Notes under the pieces: generated by a model
Databases searched by the model: none
What the model was told of the DNA's origin: nothing
Seen by the model: the letters and a program-made list of their open reading frames with translations, nothing else
Made by a program: the position numbers and the translations under genes
DNA from: Hofstenia miamia
Lineage: Eukaryota > Xenacoelomorpha > Acoela
Assembly (NCBI GenBank): GCA_004352715.1
Contig: SCFE01000069.1
Coordinates: forward strand, 203,897-244,228
Reading direction: 5' to 3'
Length of the DNA: 40,332 nt
Shown: positions 1-9,912 of the stretch, in pieces
How positions within the stretch are numbered: the stretch's first letter is position 1
How the letters are laid out: each line of letters begins with the position of its first letter

Positions 1-721
1 TAGATCATTTCCAGGCATGCGCTAGGATCACCACACCTCGAATAAGAAATCAAACGTCTCACCACTCTCAGTTAATTCCCCGCCAAGCAACATCAATAAA
101 AATAGAAAAACTTTTTCAAGTTCTACATGTACATACATTGGCTGTGGTGTTAAGCTAAAACAAATGTTGCTAGTGGGCTTTATTCTAATTTATTAGACTA
201 ATTTAGTGGCTGAAGCAGTTATTAGCAGTAGACAAGCTCACACTGTGTCATGTGCACAACACCCAGCCCTGGTTGAACGTGTTTATGAGCCTGCAAAGGG
301 GCTCATCAATGCTAGACAAAAGCGGTGGAATATGAGTATTAGCTTACGAATGTTTACAGCCAACAAGAAATATAGTTTCTTAGTCCGCCTTAATAATGGC
401 TGCATACGGTTAGGTGGGTCGCAGAGATAGAATCAGATCAGATCTCAGATCGGATCAGGATCGCATCCGATCGGATTGGATACGGATCAGATCAGATTTT
501 CATTTTGAGCAACTTCGGATCCACACATGTGAACTTGTAAATTTTATAAATTACGCACAATTTTACATTGAATCCTAATTTATAATAATCTCAATCTACG
601 TGAAATTTTGTAATTGAATTTCATTGTTCATACAACAGGTTCGGCGTTATTCTTTCCAACGACTAATAAAATTAGTGACGGGAATATTTCAAATCTGAAA
701 ATGCGATTCATGTTAGCCATC
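1..721. repeat. Dispersed repeat, copy 1 (hAT-associated)
   Basis: This stretch is homologous along its length, in the same orientation, to 18074-18602. Shared blocks include the opening TAGATCATT, the run ending GGCTGTGGTGTTAAGC and the closing segment ending CATGTTAGCCATC. Copy 2 lies inside a hAT element bounded at 17557-20313, so copy 1 is best read as a fragment of the same composite, cut by the window start. At position 422 a CAGAGATAGAATC end preceded by GTGGGTCG marks the left end of the hAT inserted within it. No intact coding region is present; the 74-codon open frame at 206-430 has no recognisable features. Confidence 0.75.
422..721. mobile_element. Left end of inserted hAT (GATCCG-repeat family)
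   Basis: The end starts CAGAGATAGAATC and is followed by a GATC-rich subterminal array (425-510). The opposite end of the same family occurs at 19872-19884, where the inverted sequence reads CAGAGATGGAATC (12 of 13 positions equal). The flanking octamers are GTGGGTCG here (414-421) and GTGGGTCA after the other end (19885-19892), as expected for the 8-bp target duplication of hAT elements. Homology to copy 2 continues to about 721 and then stops. No transposase is seen. Confidence 0.65.
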
Positions 722-981
722 GAGTTTGTTATTGTAGTAACTAGCTCTTTTCCGAATGAGTTCTTCCTTTTTGGTTCTCAAATCTAGCCACTTGAGTGTA
801 AATACATTTTTCCCGAATTCAAACTTTAAAGGAATTAATTTCACTCGTTTTCAAAAAATTATTTAGTGAACTTAGACTAAATTCGTTAAAATCTGTAATA
901 AAATTTTCACATTCGATTTTTACAATAGAACTTTGGTATCAAACTGAGAAGAAGTATATTATTGCTCAGCATAAAAAACCA

Positions 982-987
982 TTTATT
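982..987 (-). promoter_or_regulatory. Candidate polyadenylation signal for the 1154-1786 gene
   Basis: TTTATT on the plus strand gives AATAAA on the minus strand, about 170 nt beyond the stop codon. In AT-rich DNA this motif is frequent by chance. Confidence 0.3.
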
Positions 988-1153
988 ATGTAAATTAGAG
1001 ATGCTGTTACAATATTAGTAAATCTAGAGCACTACAAATTTACATTTAATCCTGTAGAAGTTTTTCATACTATATCTACAAAAAAGTTCAGTCAAATTTT
1101 TCGCATTTTTCTCTTAAGTATAAACACGAAATCATACACTATTATTTGAAATT

Positions 1154-1786
1154 CTATAAAAGCAATGACATATCAGCTTTCTTAAAGTTGCTTGAAGAAC
1201 TATTTTTTAGACTTTGTTTAGATTTTGTTACTTCTTTTGCCGTGAGCAGAGCAAATGCTAAGGGGTATTTTGGGGGAAATAAACCTCTTTTTATTTCGTT
1301 CAAGACAATATAATTTTTCAGTTCAAGCAAAAATTTCGCCAAGTGTTTTTTCACTGATTTTACTTCTGATGAACCAAAAACTCCAACCCTCTTCATTTTA
1401 TCAGAAAGAATTTTACAGTTCCTTAATATCACAAAAATGAATTTCCTAGTAGAATAGTCTTGATTGATGTATTTATTCAAAGTTTCAACACTCTTCTCTT
1501 TTTCCAATTTCTTGCAGCATTTGCTAGGAAAAGTTGTTTCACAGCAATTCAGAAGCTGATAATTTAAAGCACAATCACTTCTATTAAAACAAAACTGAAT
1601 CTGAAATTTTTCTTCTGCTATAGCACTTATATCAAACACCCCATGGTACACTTTTGTTTTAGATCCAAATTTACCGTCAATAAATTCATCTAAGAGGGCT
1701 TCTATATGCTTAAGGTTCACATCAACACATTTCGTGTCTAATACAAACAAGAAAGAAAATGCTATGAAAATCACATTGACTTCCAT
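1154..1786 (-). CDS. Small secreted cysteine-rich protein, unrecognised family
   Basis: An uninterrupted 210-codon frame that I do not recognise. The first 20 residues have a short start, a hydrophobic core (VIFIAFSFLFVL) and a small-residue/Cys end, which looks like a signal peptide. The mature part has cysteines near residues 66, 72, 81, 82, 90, 91 and 124, including two CC pairs, plus an N-glycosylation sequon (NRS, residue 68). The C-terminal third is Lys/Ser-rich with a hydrophobic stretch near PPKYPLAFALL. There is no second hydrophobic anchor, so secretion is more likely than membrane retention. The length, signal peptide and cysteine spacing argue against a chance frame, since most of the surrounding AT-rich DNA does not stay open this long. 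It could be one exon of a larger gene; a minus-strand AATAAA about 170 nt downstream fits a complete 3' end. Confidence 0.55.
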   Translation of the reverse strand: MEVNVIFIAFSFLFVLDTKCVDVNLKHIEALLDEFIDGKFGSKTKVYHGVFDISAIAEEKFQIQFCFNRSDCALNYQLLNCCETTFPSKCCKKLEKEKSVETLNKYINQDYSTRKFIFVILRNCKILSDKMKRVGVFGSSEVKSVKKHLAKFLLELKNYIVLNEIKRGLFPPKYPLAFALLTAKEVTKSKQSLKNSSSSNFKKADMSLLL

Positions 1787-2171
1787 TGAATGAATTAGAA
1801 ATTGCGGGAAGTAGTGTTTTGGAAATATTCATGCACTAAATATTGGAAATTGATTAATATTACCAAGAGTAGTTACGCACATATTTTTAGGGGGGTGGCA
1901 GAGTAAAATAAATGATAAGTGCAAAATTTGGGTAGTAAAAATTTCTAAAATTATATATATATATATACTTTTTATTTAGGGCCTGTCTTAACTACATGAT
2001 TTTTATCAGGTGTTCTAAACACTTTATATATAATTTTAATTATTAAAAAAAAATATTTTTAAGCGTTGAATAACACTAATTAAAATATTCTTGAAACAAT
2101 TTTGATTATTTTCTAAACATTGCTATTTTGAGTAGCTCACTGTCACAAAGCAACTCTATGCTAGTATATAT
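1787..2171. other. Intergenic, no gene seen
   Basis: AT-rich DNA with a short TA microsatellite near 1950-1970. No coding potential or repeat family was recognised. Confidence 0.5.
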
Positions 2172-2287
2172 TAAATTCTTTGTTTGTTTCAATAAGTTAT
2201 AATGTAATTCACTAAACGCCAAAAAGAAATTTATTTTTGGCGTTTAGTGAATTACATTATAGTTAATTGAAACAAACAAAGAATTTA
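2172..2287. repeat. Near-perfect inverted repeat / long hairpin
   Basis: Two 54-nt arms flank a loop of about 8 nt (GAAATTTA). The arms match at 51 of 54 positions; the three mismatches cluster where the left arm reads AATAAGTTAT and the right-arm complement reads AATTAACTAT. The centre carries CACTAAACGCC. An RNA from either strand would fold into a long stem. It could be a small fold-back transposon or a hairpin RNA precursor; nothing here decides between them. Confidence 0.85.
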
Positions 2288-2599
2288 TTTCCAAACCCAA
2301 CCACTTTTGATAATTACCATTGAAATTACTATCTCTTCATTATTGGTAAGGTATTTGCACATGCCATTGTGATGATTTTCTGAAATCATAATTTATATTT
2401 GATGTGATGCAAAAACAATTGAATTTCTATTCAGCTTTCTCCAATATAGTCAAGATTTTAGAATGCAAATATTATATTTTGTAAATTTGGGTAGTTAAAT
2501 TATAACTAACAATTTGAAAGTTTCCACAATTATTTAAATCTATATTAACATGAGTTTAATGTCACGCGGGGAACAATCGGGGTTTCTATATTTAATTGG

Positions 2600-3860
2600 T
2601 TGCACCTACAGTACTGGAAATATGCATTCGACCATCTTGCAATTTTGAATAAATAATGAACATTCATTGGATAGAGTGTGCCTAAAATTATTACTAAGTG
2701 TTATTTTGATTAAGAAAAGAAAATTCGAATGTTTAATACCAAAAAATATTTAGAATACCAATTGGCTATTAATTTTTAATCAAAATTAGAAATCTTGTAT
2801 TGGAAAATGTATTCGGCCACCTGAAAAAATTTTAACAAATGACCAATTCCGAAAAAAGTAATTCAAAATAAGATACATAAATTAATAATTGACGCAATAT
2901 AAGCACTTTCAACGAAATTGACTCTCTAATATTTTGTAGAGTGTCCCTTTAAGCGAATAACAGCTTCAAGGTGATCAGGGATTGAAGCAAAAAGTCTTTC
3001 AACAAAGCTGTTCGGAATTGCATAAAATTTTTTTTACTGCGCTCCACAGCTCGTCTTCAGTGTGAAGAATATGCTGTCCAATTCTATATTTGACCTCTTT
3101 CCACATATTTTCGATAATTTTAAGGTGATAGCAACCCCATTATTGTGGAGGAAATTTGCCATTTCTTTTGAGGTATGACATGGAGAACCATGCTACTGAT
3201 ATATTGATCAGTTGTAAGCAGTGGCAAGAGTTCATTTTTAGAATCCTAGCACATTAAGTTAAGGCAAGTACCTGAACATCTGTCCAGTTCGTCTCTTTAT
3301 CAACATGCTTTTCGATTAGTATGACTCATCTGAAAATATAACATTAGACCAATGTTCAGATGAATTGTCTCATATTAAATTGGCCCACCTCACCCGGCGT
3401 AATCTTTGCTTTGAGGTTAACAATGGTTTTCTGGGTGCAACGAAAGAAGGTGATTATCAGCCCATTTCTTGCAAAATCCCTCTGAAGTCTTCCTGGAATT
3501 TTGCTTTGAAAGGCACATAAGAGCTGATTGGAAGGTTTTGGGGGTCTTCTTTAGTCTTCCGCACTTTGGCTTGGGGCAATGATGTTTTCAGAAGTGAAAC
3601 GTCTGATGATGATGATATCCCCGACAGTACTTCGAGGTCGCTCTACACGTCGAGCTATATTACGTTGACTCATCCCTTCCAAATATTTGGAGATAATCAA
3701 CTCGCGGATGACAAGAGGTACGTAACTAGGCATCATATATGGCGAAGAAAGACTGTTGTTACACATTTTCAATAATAATAGACTGAAAAAAGCTCAACCA
3801 AGGAAATTTTTTACAGATTCTCTGATTTGGTCTGAAGTGGTCGAATACATTTTTGCAAGA
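2600..3860 (-). mobile_element. Degenerate Tc1-like DNA transposon
   Basis: The element surrounds a broken Tc1-type transposase. A motif close to ATGTATTCGRCCAC recurs inside the left end (about 2627-2641 and 2804-2819) and, inverted, at the right end (about 3838-3853). This resembles the repeated binding sites in the termini of some Tc1 elements. The exact ends and TA duplications could not be fixed. Confidence 0.6.
2926..3772 (-). pseudogene. Tc1-like transposase pseudogene
   Basis: Cut-and-paste transposase of the Tc1 group, on the minus strand and in several frames. N-terminal part (3551-3772): helix-turn-helix with GMSQRNIARRVERPRSTV. Middle (about 3310-3360): WSNVIFSDES, the segment holding a catalytic Asp of the DDE triad. 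Near 3050-3180: CHTSKEMANFLHNNG followed directly by IENMWKEVKYRIGQ, so the usual tract with the final catalytic residue (SPDLNPIEN in the family) is partly missing. C-terminus: PDHLEAVIRLKGHSTKY and a stop at 2926-2928, which is the typical Tc1 ending. Frameshifts, stops and the lost catalytic block make it inactive. Confidence 0.8.
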
Positions 3861-4194
3861 AAAAATTAGCTACTACAAGCAATTGTAGCATTTCTACTCG
3901 AGATTTAAAATAAAGAGTGATAATTAATTTGCTGATGCATAGATCTACTAGTTAAAGATATGTCAACATAGTGCTTTTAAGTTTATTGCAATTGAACATT
4001 GAACTAAACAAATATTTAAATATAATATTATCTTGCGCAATAAATATTTACCAGGATTTCCAATAGAAGAGTTAATGGCACACATTTTAGAGGTAAATGC
4101 TTATTTTTTAAACTAATATAAAGTCTTTTCAAATTTACTTGTTCAAAGATTCAAGCCATTCTATTAAATTAAAGAATTTCTCATCTTTTAAGTA

Positions 4195-4505
4195 TAGGGT
4201 TGTCAGATAAGTTTTTTCCAAACAAAGCAATATTGCTTATTCATACTGCATTTATTATACAAATTCAATGATAAGAAAAGCAAAAAAATCGGGAACATGC
4301 ATGTTTGTCATCTTGAAGGATAGCGCAGATTTGATCTCCTAGCCCATCGGTAGATGGACGTCCACTCCTCATCTTTTCATCAATAGAGAAAACGCCATCA
4401 GAGAAGCGGCTCATCCATGTTCGACATGTTCTTTCCGAGACAATATTGTCACCTAAGGCTGAACACATTTCTTTTGCAGCATCTCTGGAGCTCAAACCTC
4501 GCTTC
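4195..4505 (-). pseudogene. Mariner transposase N-terminal fragment, copy 1
   Basis: It begins with the mariner terminal sequence GGGTTGTCAGATAAG at 4197 and carries the N-terminal helix-turn-helix part of a mariner transposase on the minus strand (SSRDAAKEMCSALGDN, then MRSGRPSTDG). It is cut by a single N at 4506 next to a TA microsatellite. It is nearly identical to 4945-5243 and 5246-5556, with small differences such as GVFSIDE against GDFSIDE. The catalytic domain is absent. Confidence 0.8.
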
Positions 4506-4528
4506 NTATATATATATATATATATATA

Positions 4529-4640
4529 GGATGGCCCATAAGTTACTACGTTTCAAACCAATCAGTGAATTACTGAATTAAGCCAATCATATCCTATCGA
4601 TAAACAATAAGTTACTACGTTTCAAACTAATCAGTGAATT
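4529..4640. repeat. Direct repeat at a possible mariner-like end
   Basis: The unit ATAAGTTACTACGTTTCAAA followed by YAATCAGTGAATT occurs twice (about 4538-4573 and 4606-4640). The outer sequence GGATGGCCCATAAGTTACTACG resembles in layout the terminal repeat at 31680 (CAGGGCTTATCATAAATAAC), so it may be the end of a related element. Confidence 0.45.
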
Positions 4641-4943
4641 TGAAATTTTTTACCCGAGCTACAATGACGTGGTATTGCACAGTAGTAAAAGAGGACGAGA
4701 CGACGTTGATATTTTTTACCCTTGACGCTGGCGGGCATGGCTATGATGTAATTGTGTACTTTTGATGTAATTGTGTACTTTGGCCGTCATTGTATCTCTT
4801 ACGTCATTGGAATATATTCTCTTTTGTTGTAATATTTGTTGGCAAATACATTTGTTTTGAATTTTCAAAAAACACAAAAAGAAAAAGAAAATATTCCAAA
4901 GGAAAGACGTCAGAAAAATGTAAGTTTAAACGTTTTATATATA

Positions 4944-5776
4944 GGGTTGTCAGATAAGTTTTTTCCAAACAAAGCAATATTGCTTATTCATACTGCATTT
5001 ATTATACAAATTCAATGATAAGAATTTCTCGGGAACATGCATGTTTGTCATCTTGAAGGATAGCGCAGATTTGATCATCTAGCCCATCGGTAGATGGACG
5101 TCCACTCCTCATCTTTTCATCAATAGAGAAATCGCCATCAGAGAAGCGGCTCATCCATGTTCGACATGTTCTTTCCGAGACAATATTGTCACCTAAGGCT
5201 GAACACATTTCTTTTGCAGCATCTCTGGAGCTCAAACCTCCCTNTGCTTATTCATACTGCATTTATTATACAAATTCAATGATAAGAATTTCTCGGGAAC
5301 ATGCATGTTTGTCATCTTGAAGGATAGCGCAGATTTGATCATCTAGCCCATCGGTAGATGGACGTCCACTCCTCATCTTTTCATCAATAGAGAAATCGCC
5401 ATCAGAGAAGCGGCTCATCCATGTTCGACATGTTCTTTCCGAGACAATATTGTCACCTAAGGCTGAACACATTTCTTTTGCAGCATCTCTGGAGCTCAAA
5501 CCTCGCTTCCAACAGTAGAAAATCAGTTTTCGGATGTCATTACGTTCAAGCTCCATCTTGATTTCAAATGCTCTATCTGCGAGTAATTGCTATTTCATTA
5601 AAAAAAATTCAAAACTGCATAGATATTTAGAATTAAAAGCATTCAAAAAGCTGCTATAACAAAATCTGCATCTATGTTTAGTCTGTTGCTATTTCAAATT
5701 TCAGTGTGAATGGTCCTATATTTCAAAAGATATAAAGGATTTTGTATGGGAAAAAACTTATCTGATCAACCCAGTA
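4944..5776 (-). mobile_element. Internally deleted mariner element with a duplicated block
   Basis: The terminal inverted repeats are GGGTTGTCAGATAAG at the left (4944) and, inverted on the right, GGGTTGATCAGATAAG (right end near 5772). The element contains only the N-terminal third of the transposase and no DDE/D domain, so it is a deletion derivative. Its block 4978-5243 is repeated almost exactly after a single N at 5244 (5246-5556), most simply an assembly duplication rather than biology. Confidence 0.75.
5002..5556 (-). pseudogene. Mariner transposase N-terminal fragments, copies 2 and 3
   Basis: The longest copy (5266-5556) has 96 codons starting MELERNDIRKLIFYCWKRG. It continues with SSRDAAKEMCSALGDN, RTWMSRFSDGDFSIDEK and RSGRPSTDGLDDQI, the DNA-binding domain of mariner transposases up to the linker. 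It ends at a stop where the catalytic domain should follow. The second copy (5002-5235) is the same sequence truncated at the single N (5244). The reading frame of the fragment is intact, so a DNA-binding-only product is possible, but there is no evidence that it is made. Confidence 0.75.
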
Positions 5777-7456
5777 AAAATATGCGTATTATTAGTTCAC
5801 TTCTCGAACACGTTGCCCATATTTCAAGAATTTTTGCTTAAAAATAAATTAGATTTGCAAAGGAAATTCTCGGCCGGGTTTTTTGGGCCCCTCAGGTCTC
5901 GGGCGATAGGATTTTTTCCCAGTATTTAATTCTGAATTTCAAATTATGACAGTAAAACGAAACTTTGCACAAATGTGATGAATATTTTTTTGAAATAAAT
6001 ATAAAATATTAGTTAAAAAATTTATTATTATTATTCATTCTTACCCTTAACTGTGAAAATTTTTTCTTGGTTACTTTACATATTTTGCTCACAATAACAA
6101 ATACAATTTAAGGAGTATACCTCGGTTAAAAAACACCATTATACATAAAATAAACAGGTATTAAACATTTTTTTAAATTCATTCTTAGCTTATCAAATAT
6201 ATTTGCTTTGCATATTTGCATAGGCTTTTTTTCATTCAAAATATTAAAGTTTTGTAACAATTGAAAGATCATGCCCCCAGTCAAGTTGAATTGCAATACC
6301 ATTCAAAAATAAGCAGATACTTAGACATTTTCATTAAGGTATACGAACCCCAACTAAAGTCACAGAGTCTCATTTAAAAGCTACATAGCTTTTAGAGCAA
6401 AAAATCGAAAGTTTAATAGGGGTGAGGAAATCCTCCCTCAGGTCGAAAAGGTTAAATATTCTTCTTAAAAAGAAAACACCTACTGCATCTGAAGTTATCC
6501 GACTATCATTAAGTAGTAATTTTCAGTGGTGAATCTAGGGAGGGGGCGCTTCTGCGTTGCACTCCTCCATTCAAAATACACATTATTTACATTATATTTA
6601 ACTTGCTAATTCTTTGAGTTTTAACAATGGTCTTAATCATTTACAATGTTCTAGATGTAAATAGATACAAATTTTCACGCTATTTCAACTAAAAGTTACT
6701 CTTGGTAGCAACTTAACTTATTTCTTTACCCTTTTTTTAAAGAGTAAGCATATAAAAACAATTGTAGCCATTTTTTTCGAAAATTTTAAATGCTGAAAAA
6801 TAGTTAAGTTATTTTATCACATCTATATAATTTAGTAAAGGCATGATTATAATTCTCCTACTTTAAATAATAATTACAATTGCAAAGTTTTTAGATACTA
6901 ATGAATTTTTTTCTCAAGACTAGGTTCTTGAAATTTTTGGAGTCGGTTCTGTATCGGTTCGACATCGGACTTTGAAAGGTCGATTGTATATTTGCAATAT
7001 ACGAAAAAAAATTTGGTGTACACGTTGCACATTTTAAATTAGTATAGAGGAAACCCATAAGCATAGCATAAGCAGGTGTTGAGAGATTTCAGATACATAG
7101 AAGTATATACATGTATTTACTTTCCCAAAAACTGGCCGACTTGTAGTAATAAATAGGTAAGTTAATTTGACTTATGTGTCATAAATCAGCTGGCCGAAAT
7201 CTTTGGCCCAATGCCAAATCAGTACGCAAAGCTAAGCAGGAATCCCAGGAGGCCAACAATTTTCGGCTGACTTGAGACATATTCTCGGTTTTCACAATCC
7301 AAAATTAGCTACTATGGCATGTAAGAAATATGGAACATTCGCACACGGCCCGCTAGGAGGCCGAAACTTTGGAATCCTTAACCATCTATTCTAAGATTTA
7401 AAGCGAAGCATATAAAAGAATGTTAAAGTAGCAATTGTTTTAGCCTAGATTTCATT
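5777..7456. other. Intergenic; isolated hAT-like end, no gene
   Basis: AT-rich sequence without a supportable gene. At 6524 the sequence CAGTGGTGAATCTAGGGAGG looks like a hAT terminus (CAGTGG start, then a G-rich tract); no matching second end was found. Around 7185-7400 there are GC-richer blocks (GGCCGAAAT, CAGGAGGCC) that look like degenerate repeat sequence just upstream of the P450 gene. Confidence 0.4.
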
Positions 7457-9858
7457 ATGCCAATAATGTGTAATCTGCTCGACTGGGTTAAGATTTGTAA
7501 GTTTTGCGTTTGGGTATATCAACAAATTAGAAAACACTTATTTATTATATAACTATTGCTGCAATGCAAGTTGCTTCTGATGTCAGCTATTATTATCTTT
7601 TAGAATTTAATAATCAAGTGTTAATTGTGACATACTTTATTTTGGTTCTTTAGATTGACTTCAATACCACTGGTTTATATCTTGCAATTATTATATGCTT
7701 TTTCACGTGGTATTTGTATAGTTGGCATCGATTTAAACGGAATCTTCTGCGATGGCCTGGGCGTACTTATCCAATTGTGGGAAACTCTGCCGAAAGATTT
7801 ATGGAAAGAGGAGGAGAACTAAGATTACTGAATGTATAAGCGTAACGGTGTTGTTCAACAAAATCTTCAGTTAAACTTTTTAGGTAAATGTAAGTTTATG
7901 GTGGCAATATAAAAATGACTCATCTATTGGAGAAGCATTATTACGGCAACGAATGGTAAAAAAAACATAGAATTAATCCTATAAAATCCATAAAATATAT
8001 TGGCATTAATAATCATGAATATGTCTACTTGAAAATTTTCATTTAAAAAATGGAGAACAACACCGTGTATTGAAGGAGCAACGAAAAACTAAGTCCCAAG
8101 GAGTTTCTATTTATCAGTTCCCTAATAACATTCTGACATTTGTTACAGACTACAAATTGCTCAATGAATTATTCACAAAGTTTGGGGCTGAAACCTCAGA
8201 TCGATTGGAAAGCACTGTTTTCACCAAAGAATTTTCACAAGACAGGGCCATTGGTGGGGCATCTGGGAAAATATGGCAACTACATCGCAAAGAAGTTTTG
8301 ATTGCACTAAGAAAATTGGGTTTGGGGCATTCAACACTTGAAAGCAAAGTAAGCTTTATATATATATATATATATATATNNNNNNNNNNNNNNNNNNNNN
8401 NNNNNNNNNNNNNNNNNNNNNNNNNNNNNNNNNNNNNNNNNNNNNNNNNNNNNNNNNNNNNNNNNNNNNNNNNNNNNNNNNNNNNNNNNNNNNNNNNNNN
8501 NNNNNNNNNNNNNNNNNNNNNNNTATATATATATAGTCCTTTGCATAATAGTTCCGACTAATTTAATAATCTCAATTTTAAGTAGAAAAACGTTTTTTGA
8601 TACATTATTTTTTCTTATTTCAAAGGAAATAGTTTTTCCACGCATTTTGCATTGAATAATGATATAAGTGCTCAGAAATCGTCATAAATGTCAAACTTAG
8701 ACCTAAAATTAGATTTCACACTTTGAAAGTAACAACGAAGTGACCAACGTTAATGTGAAAAACATTAATTTAAACTATTATGTACAAGGCTGTATATATA
8801 TATATATATATCATATAAAATATTGCTTAACCTAGGCAACAATAGAAGCAGATGCTCTCATGGAGTATCTTTCACAAGTCGATGATGGAATTTCTTCCAT
8901 AGATCATGTTTCAAATGCATTTGCAACGGCTACAGCGAATATGATCAATCAATTGTGCTTTGGAAAAAGGTTTGAATATGGAGACGAATCCTTTCGAAAA
9001 TTACATACAGATATTAATATAGTACTCGGAAACCCATTTGATGTGAGGTTTTTTATCCCAAAGTGGGTTCGAAGATTGCCATTTATGTACAAGCCACAAT
9101 TTGAAGAAATTGTTGATGCTTTGAAAAATTTACAATCTTTTGTTGAGGACCAAGTCAAATCTTATGATCAATCAGCAGAAGAAAGTTTGCTTTCCCTTTT
9201 CTACAAAAAACAAAAATCAATGCCCAATGAGTTCACTCACAAAGACATTGTTAGTTGTTGCATTGATTCCCTGCTTGCAGGCACAGATACAACATCAGTC
9301 ACACTAAGTTGGCTTGTAAACTTTATGGTCATTTATCCTGATATTCAGCGTCGTGTTAAGTCACACATTAACGAAGTTCTTAAAGGAAAACCTTTTGAAT
9401 ATAAGGATTTAGAGAGGTTACCCATTCTGCAAGCATGCATTTTGGAAACTCAAAGATTTGGTTCTACAGCTCTAACTACTTTGCCTCATTGCGTAAATAA
9501 AACAATTACTACAAATCAAGGTTATGTCTTTCCCAAAGGATCAGTTATATTTGGTCATTTGTTCGCTATCATGAGGGATCAAGCGGCATTTGAGTATCCT
9601 GACACATTTGATTTACGAAATTTTCTTGCTGATGATCTAACCATTAAAAAGAAGGATCAATTTATTCCCTTCGGATTTGGACCTAGAATTTGTGTTGGCG
9701 AAAAGCTTGCAAGGTTAGAACTCTACACATTCGCTGTAATGTTTTTTCAAACATTCACTGTTTCTGCTCTGGACAATGAGAACCTCAACGCAAACAATGC
9801 TGAAAATGGTTTGGCTAGGCGACCAGTAAATTTTAGATTCAAGCTCCATATTGATTGA
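7457..9858 (+). CDS. Cytochrome P450, microsomal type (CYP2-clan-like), five exons
   Basis: Heme monooxygenase that inserts one oxygen atom into a lipophilic substrate using electrons from NADPH-P450 reductase at the ER. Proposed exons: 7457-7513, 7654-7833, 7884-7955, 8076-8348 and 8836-9858, all phase 0 with GT-AG borders, giving 534 residues (family about 500). The N-terminal anchor is YLAIIICFFTWYLY, followed by a Pro/Gly hinge (WPGRTYPIVGN). Motifs: C-helix WxxxR (W170, R174), I-helix AGTDTTS (from 342), K-helix ExxR (E398, R401), heme loop FGFGPRICVGE with Cys480. All catalytic motifs are intact. The first exon and the exon 4 acceptor are the least certain: the acceptor at 8074-8075 lacks a pyrimidine tract. 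Intron 4 holds a gap (8380-8523) and TA repeats. The substrate cannot be deduced. Confidence 0.85.
8349..8835 (+). other. P450 intron 4 with assembly gap and TA microsatellites
   Basis: It begins GTAAGC directly after codon 194 and ends CCTAG before exon 5. It contains a TA run, the gap 8380-8523 and another TA run near 8793-8812. The gap size is therefore unreliable, but it lies wholly within the intron. Confidence 0.8.
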
Positions 9859-9906
9859 ATAGCACATATTTTTCTTTTCATACAATGTTTATTTTATAAT
9901 TTCAAT

Positions 9907-9912
9907 AATAAA
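9907..9912 (+). promoter_or_regulatory. Polyadenylation signal of the P450 gene
   Basis: AATAAA lies 48 nt after the stop codon, the expected place for a compact 3' UTR. Confidence 0.65.

Noticed and set aside
7222-7245. 5S rRNA-like word AAGCTAAGCAGG upstream of the P450 gene
   Set aside because: Only one 12-nt word resembling the 5S internal promoter is present; the following intermediate element and box C are absent, so it is neither a 5S gene nor a clear 5S-derived SINE.
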